Origin: Herbaspirillum sp.
GTDB lineage: Bacteria; Pseudomonadota; Gammaproteobacteria; Burkholderiales; Burkholderiaceae_D
NCBI GenBank assembly: GCA_028292625.1
Contig: JAQGLY010000086.1
Location: 22,511-86,510, forward strand
Length of the DNA: 64,000 nt
Direction: 5' to 3'
Positions 18,475-28,293 of this stretch are shown in pieces (within the stretch, counting starts at the first letter, position 1; every line of letters begins with the position of its first letter). Both the position numbers and the translations under genes were made by a program. A model generated the notes under the pieces. That model saw only the letters and a list, made by a program, of their open reading frames with translations. It was not told where the DNA came from and searched no databases.

Positions 18475-18510
18475 AGCCGTCCGCTATTTGAATCTCCTGA
18501 ACGTTCCCTT

Positions 18511-21500
18511 ATGAATATCACCGGACTGGCTGCCTCCTGGCCTTCCCTTCAGCCTTCCGTTTCACATTCCGCCAGCAACTCCCTACCGCAAGCGCACTTC
18601 ATTCCCCACCATGCTCGGCAAGCGGCCTTCAGCATGGGCGACAGAAGCGCGGCATATGCCACGCGGCCGGGTCCGCATTACCGGTATCGAAGATTGTCCG
18701 GCAACGGCAGAGCGGCAACGGGCTCCGCGGGAAGAACTGCCGGCATCGCCGAATTGCAGCTTCGATCGCCGCCGCCGGGAGACCGACCGAAAAGATCGGC
18801 GCCGGCGCCGCTTCGCTTTTATTCCGATACGGTCCTGACCCGCGCCTATGCCGAGATCCACGGGCTGACGCCGGCGCAAGCGCGTAAAGCGCTGCAACAG
18901 GCCGACGAAACGCTGGCGGCAGGCTGGCGCGATCTGCGCAGCATCGACGATATTCGCTGGACCCCGGGCGCCGACGACCGGCAGCGCAACGCGCACAATC
19001 TGGTTCACGCGGCGACCTTGCTCAAGAATTACATGCGGGACAGTCCAGAATCGGATGAGGCGGAGCTGAAGAACGCGGCGCGGATGTATCTGACAACGCC
19101 GCCGACAACGGCCATCGACGACGGCATCCTGGCCGATATCTATCACGGCGTACTGCAGCGGCGAATCGACTGGATCGCGACGGACAAGGTGCGCGCCAAA
19201 GGCTTGTCGGCAACCCACATCCTGCAGACCGTCTGCCGCTATAGAAGCATCGGCATCGAGACCCGCAGTGGACTGGACGGGCGCATGCGGCATTCCCGCG
19301 ACATCCTGATCGACGAAGCGGCGCTCATCGCGTTCGATGCGCAGGCAGACGGCCGCGCGGTCCGGTCCGATGCGCCGCTGCATGTCATTCGCGCGCAATA
19401 CGCCACCGCATTGATCGATGAATGGCAGGACGCGTGGCTCGGTTTCCACCTGCTGCCGTCGGCGCCGATACCGCCGACCCATCACCAATTCTGGTTCGAC
19501 GGCTCGGTGGTACGGAACGCACGCGGCAAGGATCTGAAAGCGATCGCCGATACCTTATTCGCCGGCGCGCCGTATGCGCCGGAAAAGGTGACCTTGCAGC
19601 ACATCATCGAAAACGCCAACCGCGGCAGGTATCTGCTGGGCCAGCCGGAAGGTCCGATCGATGCACGCCAACGGCGCACGCTGACGCAGCAGATGCATGG
19701 CGACAGCGCGACGATTTCGCGCTACGAACAACGTCCGGGAACCGTCGATGTCGGCGGCGTCTGGCTCACCCGCGACGAACTGCGCGCCGTGGTCGAGAAG
19801 ACCGTGCGCGAACTGGCGCTGGATACGCATTATCCCGGCGGCACGACCTTGCACGCGATCGCCACCATCGTGGCGCGGCTCGGCCCTCTGCACGGCGTCG
19901 AATTCACCCGCTTCGACCACCCTGGAGAATTGATGCAAGCCTTCCACCGGCTGAATCGCCGCTGGCATGAAAACCCGCACTACGCCGCCGAGCCGCGGTT
20001 GTGCGCCGCTCATTATCTGGCGCAAACCGGCGCCGTGCTGTTTTTGGATGCGCGATCGCCGCTATCCGAGTCGGAACAAATCGCCGAGCAGGCGCTGGCC
20101 GACATCCAGCCCGCGATACGGCAAGCCGGCGGCCGCTCGCATGCCGAAGACGTTTTCTGGAAAAATATGGTGAGCGCGTTTTCCCAAGGACGTGATCCCG
20201 TGATTGTGCCTGTCGAAGACAAACGGGTGGTATACGAGAGCGTCAAGGCCCGCGTCACCGCCCTGAGGCTGGCCCCGGAAAAGATCCGTTACGCCGGCGC
20301 GGCGGACCTGCATCGGCAATTGAACGATTATCTGCAACAGCGCCTGCTGGCGCTGGCGCCGCTGCCGGTCTACGACGAAGATTTTCTGATCGAGCAAATT
20401 CTGCGCCTGAAATTACACATGACGGATGCCGACCTGCATACCATCAGGGCGCGCGACCTGGGCGGCCATGCCAGATTTCCGCCGCTTCCGACGACGCACA
20501 TACGGCGGACGACGCCGATCGAGGAATTCAAGGAAAAACGCAGCGCATTCGGCCGCGAAATAAGATTCAAGGGTCGCAGCATCGATCCGGCCCGGGAAAT
20601 CGCCCACGCAAAAGACAGGCTCGCCGTCTCGCTTGGCGACGACCCCGTCATTCTCGCCAAGGCCAAAGAGATCGTTCGACAGCACGGCTCCGCCATCGAG
20701 GAGAAGGAAATCGAATTGTTGCGTTCGTCGCTGGCCGGCGGCATTCTCGGCAAACCGGAACCGGGCCAGATACTGAAAACGCTGCCCTTTCTGGACGCCC
20801 TGTTCGGCAGTCCGACCGTCAGCGCCATCGTTACCGCGATTGCAAGCGGAGAGCCGCGAGAGATTCTGTCCCTGCTGCCGTTTGTCGTTCCGCTATACGA
20901 CATCGAGGAAGGCATACGGCTGGGCGATTCCGAACGCGCGACGCAAGGCGCCATTCATTTCGGTGCCGACGCCGTTCTGATGGCCGTCAGCATGGGCAGC
21001 GACATGCTATTGCGGCGCCAGCTGGCCGGCGCGGCGGAAAGCATTTTGCTTGCGCGGGGGCGTATGTCTCCGATCGAACGGGCGGGCGTCGACATGATGC
21101 ACGAAATGGCCGAGCTGTTTCCGGAGGTCTCGGCGGAGCAAATGGCGCGGCGCAGGACGACGATTGCGGAAGATGCGTTCGATGTGCGCGCGCAGCCGGA
21201 CCTGCCGCCCGCTTTCCGGCCCGGTCCGCTATCTAGCGACGCATCGCAATTGCCGGCCGCGTCGGCATCCGGACTGCGCACGCCCGATGGCCGTCCGCTT
21301 TCGATGATGTATCTGGAAGACGAAAACCGACCGGTTCCGGTACGGCAAATCGATATGGCCTTCGTGGAAACCGACCTGAGAGGCGATCTCATTGTCGCCG
21401 CCATCCCCATCTTCCGTAATCCCATGACCGGCCACGGCTTCAGATTGGGGCGCCGCTTCGGCCTGCCGCACGGCGCGGCCGGCGTCACATTGAGCGATCT

Positions 21501-22923
21501 GACGAAACGCGCCACGGTGCAGGCGGTCAAGCGTTACTGGCAAAGCGTTGTGACCTTGCCCCGCATTCGCGTCAGACGCCCCGATTTCAAAATGCTGATC
21601 GACGATCTGTTCGAGATCGCGGAAAGCTCTCCCGTGCATGTCGATTTCAAGAAGTTCTGGGAAAAAATGTACTCGCTGTCAGATACGGCGGTGGTGCTTT
21701 TGAACTCGGCATTCGACAAACTCCGCGCCCACGGCTGTGAAGTCAGATTCGACGCCGATCGCGCGCATGTCAACGGCAACCGGATTCACCTCGTCGACGA
21801 TGCCGCGCTGGCGCAACTGAATTACCTGACGCCGTACGGCCTTCAGCGCATCCAGCGCGATCGCATGTGGGTGCATGAGACCACGCATTGGCTGACCAAG
21901 CTGGAAGATCCGCCGGCGCACATCGCGGGAAATCATCGCGGCGGCGCCACGTTCTTGACCGATCGCATGCTATCCGAGCTCGGCTCCAGGCCGCCGATAC
22001 CGCCGCGCGTCGCCTATAAGACGCCGGCGCGGCCGGAGACATCGGTTCCGGCCGCTGAAAACAGCGATACGCAGGTATGGCCCAAATCGATACGCAAACT
22101 CAGTGAATGGGCCGTGGCGGAAGACAACTATCTGGATGGATTACTGGATGTCGGCAGGGATTTTCCGCCTACCCTGATGGTGATGGGCGAAAAAATCACC
22201 AAACGCTTCACCGTGCATCAGGGGGTGGCGTTGGCCGAATTCCTTAGAAGCTTTCCCATGCCGGACCGCGACAACCCCGCCCGGCTGTATCAAACGATCG
22301 GCGCTGCTTTCGAACCCGCTGCGTTAAGTCAGATAAACCGGCTGGCGCTCAAAACCCTGATCGCCTCGAGCAAAACGTTTCGCGCGCTCGCGGCAGCCTG
22401 GTCCAGCATTTTCCAAAGCACGCGCATCCAGATTCGCGAGTTGAAAATCAATCCTGAAAATTGGGCCGCCGGATTAGGGCAGCCGGCGCATATCGTTTCA
22501 GGCGACGGCAAAACCATCACGCTCCATCAGGGACCGCTCTTTTATTTCTCGCGATTCGACGTCACCGAACTGCCGCCCTTGCGCCAATACGCCGGCGCCA
22601 TGATCGATTTATTCGTCGGCGATCTCATTGCCGACATGGGAAGCGAGAGTTTTCCCAATCCGCATACAAATCGCGGTTTGCCCGTTCTGCTGGAAAATGA
22701 AGTCATGCGGCAAATCGGCGACCCTTCCGCACCGCGCATCTGCGCCGCGCTTACCGGTCATCCGAATTTCTTTCTATCCAATCTGGCCACCGTCAATCGC
22801 GCCGTGACCAGCGAAAACGGCTATTTGCAAAGAATCTGCCGCGGCGAGACGCCGCTCTGGCAGCTTTCCGATGACGATATATTGGGGTTGTCGACCCGGG
22901 GCGGCGCAGCGGCAGCGCAGTAG
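18511..22923 (+). CDS. Giant putative effector/toxin with HETTH metalloprotease motif, copy A
   Basis: 1470 aa, not assignable to a named family by eye. The first 20 residues are Ser/Thr/Asn-rich and free of charge (MNITGLAASWPSLQPS), with no Sec signal, which resembles a type III secretion signal. Residues about 100-640 are mainly alpha-helical. Around 790-860 is a conserved hydrophobic helical segment (LPFVVPLYDIEEGIRLGD, then FGADAVLMAVSMGSDM). Near 1060-1215 is a zinc-protease-like module: NGNRIHL (1088-1094), MWVHETTHWLTKLED with His1122, Glu1123 and His1126, then HRGGATFLTDRMLSELG and AEDNYLD (1203-1209). Residues about 1305-1445 seem to repeat this module without HExxH. A closely similar paralogue follows 113 bp downstream. 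Extracellular or host-delivered function is inferred; no secretion genes are in view. Confidence 0.8.
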   Translation: MNITGLAASWPSLQPSVSHSASNSLPQAHFIPHHARQAAFSMGDRSAAYATRPGPHYRYRRLSGNGRAATGSAGRTAGIAELQLRSPPPGDRPKRSAPAPLRFYSDTVLTRAYAEIHGLTPAQARKALQQADETLAAGWRDLRSIDDIRWTPGADDRQRNAHNLVHAATLLKNYMRDSPESDEAELKNAARMYLTTPPTTAIDDGILADIYHGVLQRRIDWIATDKVRAKGLSATHILQTVCRYRSIGIETRSGLDGRMRHSRDILIDEAALIAFDAQADGRAVRSDAPLHVIRAQYATALIDEWQDAWLGFHLLPSAPIPPTHHQFWFDGSVVRNARGKDLKAIADTLFAGAPYAPEKVTLQHIIENANRGRYLLGQPEGPIDARQRRTLTQQMHGDSATISRYEQRPGTVDVGGVWLTRDELRAVVEKTVRELALDTHYPGGTTLHAIATIVARLGPLHGVEFTRFDHPGELMQAFHRLNRRWHENPHYAAEPRLCAAHYLAQTGAVLFLDARSPLSESEQIAEQALADIQPAIRQAGGRSHAEDVFWKNMVSAFSQGRDPVIVPVEDKRVVYESVKARVTALRLAPEKIRYAGAADLHRQLNDYLQQRLLALAPLPVYDEDFLIEQILRLKLHMTDADLHTIRARDLGGHARFPPLPTTHIRRTTPIEEFKEKRSAFGREIRFKGRSIDPAREIAHAKDRLAVSLGDDPVILAKAKEIVRQHGSAIEEKEIELLRSSLAGGILGKPEPGQILKTLPFLDALFGSPTVSAIVTAIASGEPREILSLLPFVVPLYDIEEGIRLGDSERATQGAIHFGADAVLMAVSMGSDMLLRRQLAGAAESILLARGRMSPIERAGVDMMHEMAELFPEVSAEQMARRRTTIAEDAFDVRAQPDLPPAFRPGPLSSDASQLPAASASGLRTPDGRPLSMMYLEDENRPVPVRQIDMAFVETDLRGDLIVAAIPIFRNPMTGHGFRLGRRFGLPHGAAGVTLSDLTKRATVQAVKRYWQSVVTLPRIRVRRPDFKMLIDDLFEIAESSPVHVDFKKFWEKMYSLSDTAVVLLNSAFDKLRAHGCEVRFDADRAHVNGNRIHLVDDAALAQLNYLTPYGLQRIQRDRMWVHETTHWLTKLEDPPAHIAGNHRGGATFLTDRMLSELGSRPPIPPRVAYKTPARPETSVPAAENSDTQVWPKSIRKLSEWAVAEDNYLDGLLDVGRDFPPTLMVMGEKITKRFTVHQGVALAEFLRSFPMPDRDNPARLYQTIGAAFEPAALSQINRLALKTLIASSKTFRALAAAWSSIFQSTRIQIRELKINPENWAAGLGQPAHIVSGDGKTITLHQGPLFYFSRFDVTELPPLRQYAGAMIDLFVGDLIADMGSESFPNPHTNRGLPVLLENEVMRQIGDPSAPRICAALTGHPNFFLSNLATVNRAVTSENGYLQRICRGETPLWQLSDDDILGLSTRGGAAAAQ

Positions 22924-22976
22924 CCCATCGCTTGTCAAGCAAAGACCGATCGCGCCAGAAACCTTATCAGGTGGGG

Positions 22977-23005
22977 TAGAACGCCTGCAGCGAAATACAT
23001 AAAAT
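22977..23005 (+). promoter_or_regulatory. Predicted promoter of the second giant paralogue
   Basis: TAGAAC (22977-22982), 17 bp, TAAAAT (23000-23005), then CCGTCCGCTA at 23008-23017. The element mirrors the promoter at 18446. An upstream block (GCCAG, AACC, TCAGGT) is also shared but sits 4 bp further away here, so it is probably not part of the core promoter. Confidence 0.55.
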
Positions 23006-23036
23006 ACCCGTCCGCTAGTTCCGCACTCTCACCATT

Positions 23037-26000
23037 ATGAATTTCACCGGACTGGCTGCATCGCAGCCTTCCTTTTCAGGTCTCGCCAATACTTCCGTAC
23101 CGCAAACACACAACGCTCTTCCGATGCATCATCCGGCGGCGCCGGACGCCCCGCCGTTTTCTCCGCTTTACCGGTATCGGCGATCCGGCGACGGCGCCGG
23201 GCGTAAATCCGGATCGCCGCAGCCATTTGCGATACGGCTTGACAGCACCGGCCCGGCGCGTTCCGGCAGACGCGGAAGATCGATGCCGCCGGCCGCCGGC
23301 AACGCGCCGGAGCCGGTGCGCTTCTATGCCGACACACTATTGATGCACGCGTATGCGGACATCCATAAAATGACGCTCCAGCATGCGCAGGCGGTATTGC
23401 AACGCGCCGATCGGGAGCTGTACGAAAGCTGGCGCGGGCTGAGCAATATCGATGAAGTCGCCCGGAGCCGGGCCGCCGCCGACGCTTCGTATGTGTCTTA
23501 CGATCTGACCTATGCGGCGACCTTGTTCAAGTCGTATCTGCAAGCGCATGCCGGCCTCGCCGAAACCGACGCGCTCAACGCAGCGCGAATGTATCTGACC
23601 GCGCCGCCCACCACCACCATCGGCAACGATACGCTGACCGATATCTACCATGGCGTGCTGCAGCGGGGAATCGACTGGATCGATCCGGACAAGGTCCGCG
23701 CCAAGGATCTATCGGCGATCCAGATCCTGCAGACCGTCTGCAGATACCGGCATACCGGCATCGACACCCGCGCCGCGCTCACCGAACGGATGCGGCACGA
23801 GCGCGACGTGGTGATCGACGAGGCCGCGCTGATCTTCTTCCAGGCGCGGCCCGGGGACCACGCCCTGCCGCCCGATGCAGCGCTGCATCGGATTCGGGCG
23901 CGATACGCCGCCGCATTGATCGATGAATGGCAGGACGCCTGGCTCGGCCTGGTCCTGCTGCCGTCGGCTCCGATTGCGCCCAGCCATGCCAAGTTCTGGT
24001 ACGACGGCACGGTGATGCGGAATGCGCGCGGCAAGGATCTGGAAACGATCGTCAGCGAGTTGTTCGATGCCGCATCGGGTGCGGAGGAAAATCGGATCTT
24101 GCATGTGATGATCGACAACGCCAACCGCGCCAGATATCTGCTGGGACAGCCGGATGGCCCGATAGCGGCGCCTCAGCGGGACGCGCTGATGCACGCGATG
24201 CACGGCGACGACGCGGCGATACCGCGTTACCGGCAGCGCGCCGGCGCCGTCGGTATCGGCGGCGTCTGGCTCACGCGCGACGAACTGTATGCCGTGGTGG
24301 ACAAAACCATGCGCGGTCTGGCGCTGGACATTCACTACCCGATCGGCACGTCGTTGCATGCGGTCGCCACCATCGTGCAGCGGCTCGGCCCCTTGCACGG
24401 CATCGTCTTCAACGGCTTCAATCGTCCGACGGAATTGACGCAGACGTTCCACCGTCTCAACCGCGCCTGGCATCGGAATCCGCATTACGCCGTCGAGCCG
24501 TCCTTATGCGCCGCCCATTATCTGGCGCAAACCAGCGACGTGCTGTTTTTGGATGCGCAATCGCCGCTGTCCGAGGCGCAACAAATCGCCGAACAGGCGC
24601 TAGCCGTTATCCGGCCAGCGCTACGGCAGGCCAGCGCCGACTCGAATGCCGAAACCCGGTACTGGAACAAAGCGGTCAACGCCTTTGCCGAGGGGAAAGA
24701 GATCGGCATTGTCAATCTCATCGACAAAAAAAAATTATACGAAGGCATCAAGGCCCGCGTCGACGCGCTCAGGCTTGCGCCGGAGAAAATCCGCTACAAC
24801 GGTGTCGAGGATCTGCATCGGCAACTCAAGGAGTATCTGCAGCAGCGCCTGCTGGCGCAGGCGCCGCTGCCTGTTTACGACGAAAACTTTCTGATCGAGG
24901 GGATTCTGCGTCGGAAATTGAAAATGACGAGCACCGATTTACATACCAAAAGAGCGGTCATACATACCAGCCATGCCAGATACATGGGGTCGGCGGGCGT
25001 GCGTAAATTTGTGCTGACGCCGATAGAACAGTTCCACAGAGTCCGCAACACCGCCAATATGAAGATGGACTTCAACGGCCGCGACATCCGTCCCGCCGAG
25101 GAGCTGGCGGCCGTCAAGGAAGAAGTCGCCGCATCGCTGGCCGACGATCCTGTCGTCGTCGCCAAGGCAACCGAGATCCTGAGGCAACACGGCCGGGAGG
25201 TCGAGCGGCAAAATATCGATTTCATCCGTCATGCAGTGGCTCGCGGCATTATCGGCCGCCCGCCGAGTACCTGGCTGGAAGACACCATGGCTATCCTGGA
25301 TATGCTGTTCCGCAGTTCGACCATCACCTCGATCGTCAATGCGATTGCCAGCGGCGAACCGAAGCAAGTCCTGGCCTTGCTGCCGTTCGTCATTCCGTTA
25401 TACGAGATCGAGGAAGGCATCCGGCTCTGCGACGGCGACCGTATCAAAAGCGGCGCCCTCCGTTTTGGCGCGGACGCATTGCTGATGGCGATCGGCGCCG
25501 GTGCGAATGCGATGCTGCGGCGCCAGCTGGCCGGTGCGGCGGAAGACATATTGCTGGCGCGCGCGAGCATGTCCGGGGTCGAACGCGCGAACGTCGACAT
25601 GATGCACGAAATGGCCGAACTGTTTCCCGACATGTCGCCCCAATATCTGGCGCAGCAAAGAGTGACGGCCGCCGAAGATACCTTCGACGTTCTAAACCCG
25701 CCGCGCACGCCCATCGAATCGGCGCAGGCATTGCGCACGCCCGAGAATCGTCCGCTTCCGCTGCTTTATCTGGAAGAGGAAGGCAGGCAGATTCCGGTGC
25801 GGCGGACCTCTGCCGGTTTTATCGAGACCGATCTGCGCGGCGAGCCGATCGCCCCTGCGCCGCCCATTCTCGTCGATCCGAAGACCGGCCGCGGCTTCAG
25901 ACTTGGGCGCAATTTCGGGCTGGTCGGCGGCGCCGCGGGAGTATCGCTGTCGGCCTTGTTGCAACGCCCCACGGTAACGGCGGTCAGCAGCTATTGGCGC

Positions 26001-27347
26001 AGTCTGGTGGCAACCTCGCTCAGGCTGCGCGCCCGGCGCACCGACGTCAAGGCAATGATCGATGAACTGTTCGAGCATCCGAAAAGTTCATCGTCGTACA
26101 CCGGGTTCAAGCAATTCTGGCAGAAGGTCTACAAGCTTTCCGATACGGCCGTCGTGATTTTCAACTCGGCTTTCGACCGATACAAATCGCATGGTTGCGC
26201 CATCAGCTTCGATACCGATCGCGCCGGCGTATTGGGCAATGAAATCCAGTTCCTGCGCGAAGCGGATCTTGCGAAAATGCATTATCTGACACCGGACGGG
26301 TTGGAGCCTTTTCAGCGCGAGCGCATGTGGGTGCATGAAACCACGCATTGGCTGACCAAACTGGAAGACCCGCCCGAGCCCATCGCGCACAGCCATCGCG
26401 GCGCCGTCGCTTTCATGACGGACCGCATCCTGTCGGAACTCGGTTCCCGGACGCCGGTACCGCCCCGCATCGCATACCGAACGCCGGCTCTGCCGGACGC
26501 AAGCCCGCAGCCGCCGGAATGGCCGCATGCCATACGCGGACTCAGCGAGCTGGCCACTGCCGAAAATAATTATCTGGATGATCTGTTGGACGTGGGTCGG
26601 GAGTTTTCCGCGACGATGAAGATATTCGGCCAGGCCATCACCGACCGCGTCACCGTCCGCCAAGGCCTGGCGCTGGCCCGCCACATTAGAAATGCCGAAA
26701 AGCCCGACACCGCCGACTCCCGCCATCTGTTCGAGCTGGTTTGCAGTGCGTTCAATCCGGCCCAGCTGCATCTGCACGATCGCGCAATACTCCATGAACT
26801 GATCGCCGGCAGTAAAACATTCCGTACGCTTGCCGCGGCCTGGTCCGCCAAAATCAAATGTCTCCCCGTCAATATCCGCGTGCTGGATCTCGGCCTGGAC
26901 GAGGTCGTGTCCATCCATTCGACACCGGAGCTGATTGCGCACAGCATTTCCATTGACGGCAACACCATATCGCTTACCAAACAGCCACTGTATTACTTCT
27001 CGAAATTCGACGTCGTGCCGCTCAATCGCGTGCGCCAATATACGGGGGCGGTAATCGATTTATTTCTGGGCGATCTGATTTCGCAACAACATCTAGGGCT
27101 GAACAATCCATACAATGAGCGCGGACTGACGGTACTGCTGGAAAATGAAGTGCTGCAGCAGATCGGCGATACCTCTGCGCAGCGGATTTGCGCCGGGCTA
27201 TCGGACGGGCCGGATGTCGTTCTTCGCTATCAGCAGACCATCAATCGCGCCGTCGTCAGCGAAAACGGCTACCTGCGCAAAGCGTGTCGCGACGGCGCCC
27301 CGGATTCGGGCAGCGCCGACGACGATATATTGGCGTTGTCGGTGTAA
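23037..27347 (+). CDS. Giant putative effector/toxin with HETTH metalloprotease motif, copy B
   Basis: 1436 aa, homologous to the preceding 1470-aa protein over its whole length; the N-terminus begins almost identically (MNFTGLAASQPS against MNITGLAASWPS) and most blocks align without large gaps. The helical regions, the LPFVIPLYEIEEGIRLCD segment, and the metalloprotease-like module are retained: MWVHETTHWLTKLED with His1100, Glu1101, His1104; HRGAVAFMTDRILSELG; AENNYLD. So is the degenerate second module (RGLTVLLENEVLQQIG, SENGYLRKA). The main differences are in the Pro/Ser-rich N-terminal 90 residues and in the loops, the pattern of duplication followed by divergence of target or timing. 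Its 3' end is 9 bp from the convergent zinc-importer operon. Function is not established. Confidence 0.8.
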   Translation: MNFTGLAASQPSFSGLANTSVPQTHNALPMHHPAAPDAPPFSPLYRYRRSGDGAGRKSGSPQPFAIRLDSTGPARSGRRGRSMPPAAGNAPEPVRFYADTLLMHAYADIHKMTLQHAQAVLQRADRELYESWRGLSNIDEVARSRAAADASYVSYDLTYAATLFKSYLQAHAGLAETDALNAARMYLTAPPTTTIGNDTLTDIYHGVLQRGIDWIDPDKVRAKDLSAIQILQTVCRYRHTGIDTRAALTERMRHERDVVIDEAALIFFQARPGDHALPPDAALHRIRARYAAALIDEWQDAWLGLVLLPSAPIAPSHAKFWYDGTVMRNARGKDLETIVSELFDAASGAEENRILHVMIDNANRARYLLGQPDGPIAAPQRDALMHAMHGDDAAIPRYRQRAGAVGIGGVWLTRDELYAVVDKTMRGLALDIHYPIGTSLHAVATIVQRLGPLHGIVFNGFNRPTELTQTFHRLNRAWHRNPHYAVEPSLCAAHYLAQTSDVLFLDAQSPLSEAQQIAEQALAVIRPALRQASADSNAETRYWNKAVNAFAEGKEIGIVNLIDKKKLYEGIKARVDALRLAPEKIRYNGVEDLHRQLKEYLQQRLLAQAPLPVYDENFLIEGILRRKLKMTSTDLHTKRAVIHTSHARYMGSAGVRKFVLTPIEQFHRVRNTANMKMDFNGRDIRPAEELAAVKEEVAASLADDPVVVAKATEILRQHGREVERQNIDFIRHAVARGIIGRPPSTWLEDTMAILDMLFRSSTITSIVNAIASGEPKQVLALLPFVIPLYEIEEGIRLCDGDRIKSGALRFGADALLMAIGAGANAMLRRQLAGAAEDILLARASMSGVERANVDMMHEMAELFPDMSPQYLAQQRVTAAEDTFDVLNPPRTPIESAQALRTPENRPLPLLYLEEEGRQIPVRRTSAGFIETDLRGEPIAPAPPILVDPKTGRGFRLGRNFGLVGGAAGVSLSALLQRPTVTAVSSYWRSLVATSLRLRARRTDVKAMIDELFEHPKSSSSYTGFKQFWQKVYKLSDTAVVIFNSAFDRYKSHGCAISFDTDRAGVLGNEIQFLREADLAKMHYLTPDGLEPFQRERMWVHETTHWLTKLEDPPEPIAHSHRGAVAFMTDRILSELGSRTPVPPRIAYRTPALPDASPQPPEWPHAIRGLSELATAENNYLDDLLDVGREFSATMKIFGQAITDRVTVRQGLALARHIRNAEKPDTADSRHLFELVCSAFNPAQLHLHDRAILHELIAGSKTFRTLAAAWSAKIKCLPVNIRVLDLGLDEVVSIHSTPELIAHSISIDGNTISLTKQPLYYFSKFDVVPLNRVRQYTGAVIDLFLGDLISQQHLGLNNPYNERGLTVLLENEVLQQIGDTSAQRICAGLSDGPDVVLRYQQTINRAVVSENGYLRKACRDGAPDSGSADDDILALSV

Positions 27348-27356
27348 GCGAAACCT

Positions 27357-28259
27357 TCAGTTTTTGCGCAGCCCCGCCAATATCTCGGCGACGTTGTAGC
27401 GCATCATTGTCAAGTAATCGGGCGCCACGCCCCCCGGCCCGGACAGCGCATCCGAATACAGTTTTCCGCCGGGCGCCACGCCGGCATCGCGGGCGATCTG
27501 CTCCAGCAGCTTGGGGCTGGTCATGTTCTCGATGAACACGGCTTTGATGCGCTCCGTTTTCATCTGGCGGATCATCGCCGCCACGTCCTGGGCGCTCGGC
27601 TCGCTGTCGGTCGCCATGCCTTGCGGCGCAATGAATTCGATGTTGTAATGCGCGCCGAAATAGTGAAACGCGTCGTGCGAGGTGATGATCTTGCGCTTTC
27701 CGGCCGGGATGGTCGCGATCTGCGCCGCGGTCCAGGCATCGAGCTGCTTCAACGCCGCGATGTACGCATCGCCGTTCTTTTTATAGACGCGGGCGCCGGC
27801 CGGGTCCAGCTTGCTGAGCGCGGCGACGATGTTGCCGGTATAGACGATGATGTTTTCCGGATCCTGCCATGCATGCGGATCGGTGTGTTCGGCATGATCT
27901 TCTTCTAACATTTCGCGCGGATTGACGCCATGCGATGCGACCACGATCACGCCCTTATAGCCGGCTGCGTGCGCCAGCCGATCCAGCCAGCCCTCGAAAC
28001 CGAGCCCGTTGACCACCACCAGTTTGGCGTGCGCCACTTTCTTGATATCGTCCGGCGTCGGCTCGTACACGTGCGCATCCTGATCCGGCCCGACCAGCGC
28101 GCTGACGGCGATGCGGTCGCCGCCGACCTGCGCCACAATGTCGCCCAGAATACTGAAGCTGGCCACCACCGGCAATTTCTCCGCCGCGCCGGCGACGGAG
28201 GTAAACATAAGGCCCACGGCCAAACCGGCCGTAAGGAACAAGCCTCGCAAACTAAACAT
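27357..28259 (-). CDS. znuA: Zinc(/manganese) ABC transporter substrate-binding protein, ZnuA/TroA type
   Basis: 300 aa from the ATG at 28259, preceded by AGGAGA; the frame extends upstream without a better site. A Sec signal peptide ends near SVAGAAEK. Cluster A-I metal-binding histidines are visible: DAHVYEPTPDDI, a short acidic His-rich loop EEDHAEHTDPHAW, and SHDAFHYFG, plus an acidic ligand region near the end (YSDALSG). The protein captures zinc (possibly manganese) in the periplasm and delivers it to the permease encoded upstream. It is the last gene of the minus-strand operon small membrane protein-ATPase-permease-binding protein. The neighbouring divergent zinc operon favours zinc. 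Confidence 0.9.
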   Translation of the reverse strand: MFSLRGLFLTAGLAVGLMFTSVAGAAEKLPVVASFSILGDIVAQVGGDRIAVSALVGPDQDAHVYEPTPDDIKKVAHAKLVVVNGLGFEGWLDRLAHAAGYKGVIVVASHGVNPREMLEEDHAEHTDPHAWQDPENIIVYTGNIVAALSKLDPAGARVYKKNGDAYIAALKQLDAWTAAQIATIPAGKRKIITSHDAFHYFGAHYNIEFIAPQGMATDSEPSAQDVAAMIRQMKTERIKAVFIENMTSPKLLEQIARDAGVAPGGKLYSDALSGPGGVAPDYLTMMRYNVAEILAGLRKN

Positions 28260-28293
28260 CGATATTCTCCTGAAAAGGTTATTTCTAATCGTT

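Noticed and set aside
18421..18510. Hrp box (GGAACC...CCACNNA) or PIP/hrpII box (TTCG...TTCG) ahead of the giant genes
   Set aside because: AACC and TTCGG fragments occur but not with the required spacing or in both genes; a sigma-70-like pair fits better.
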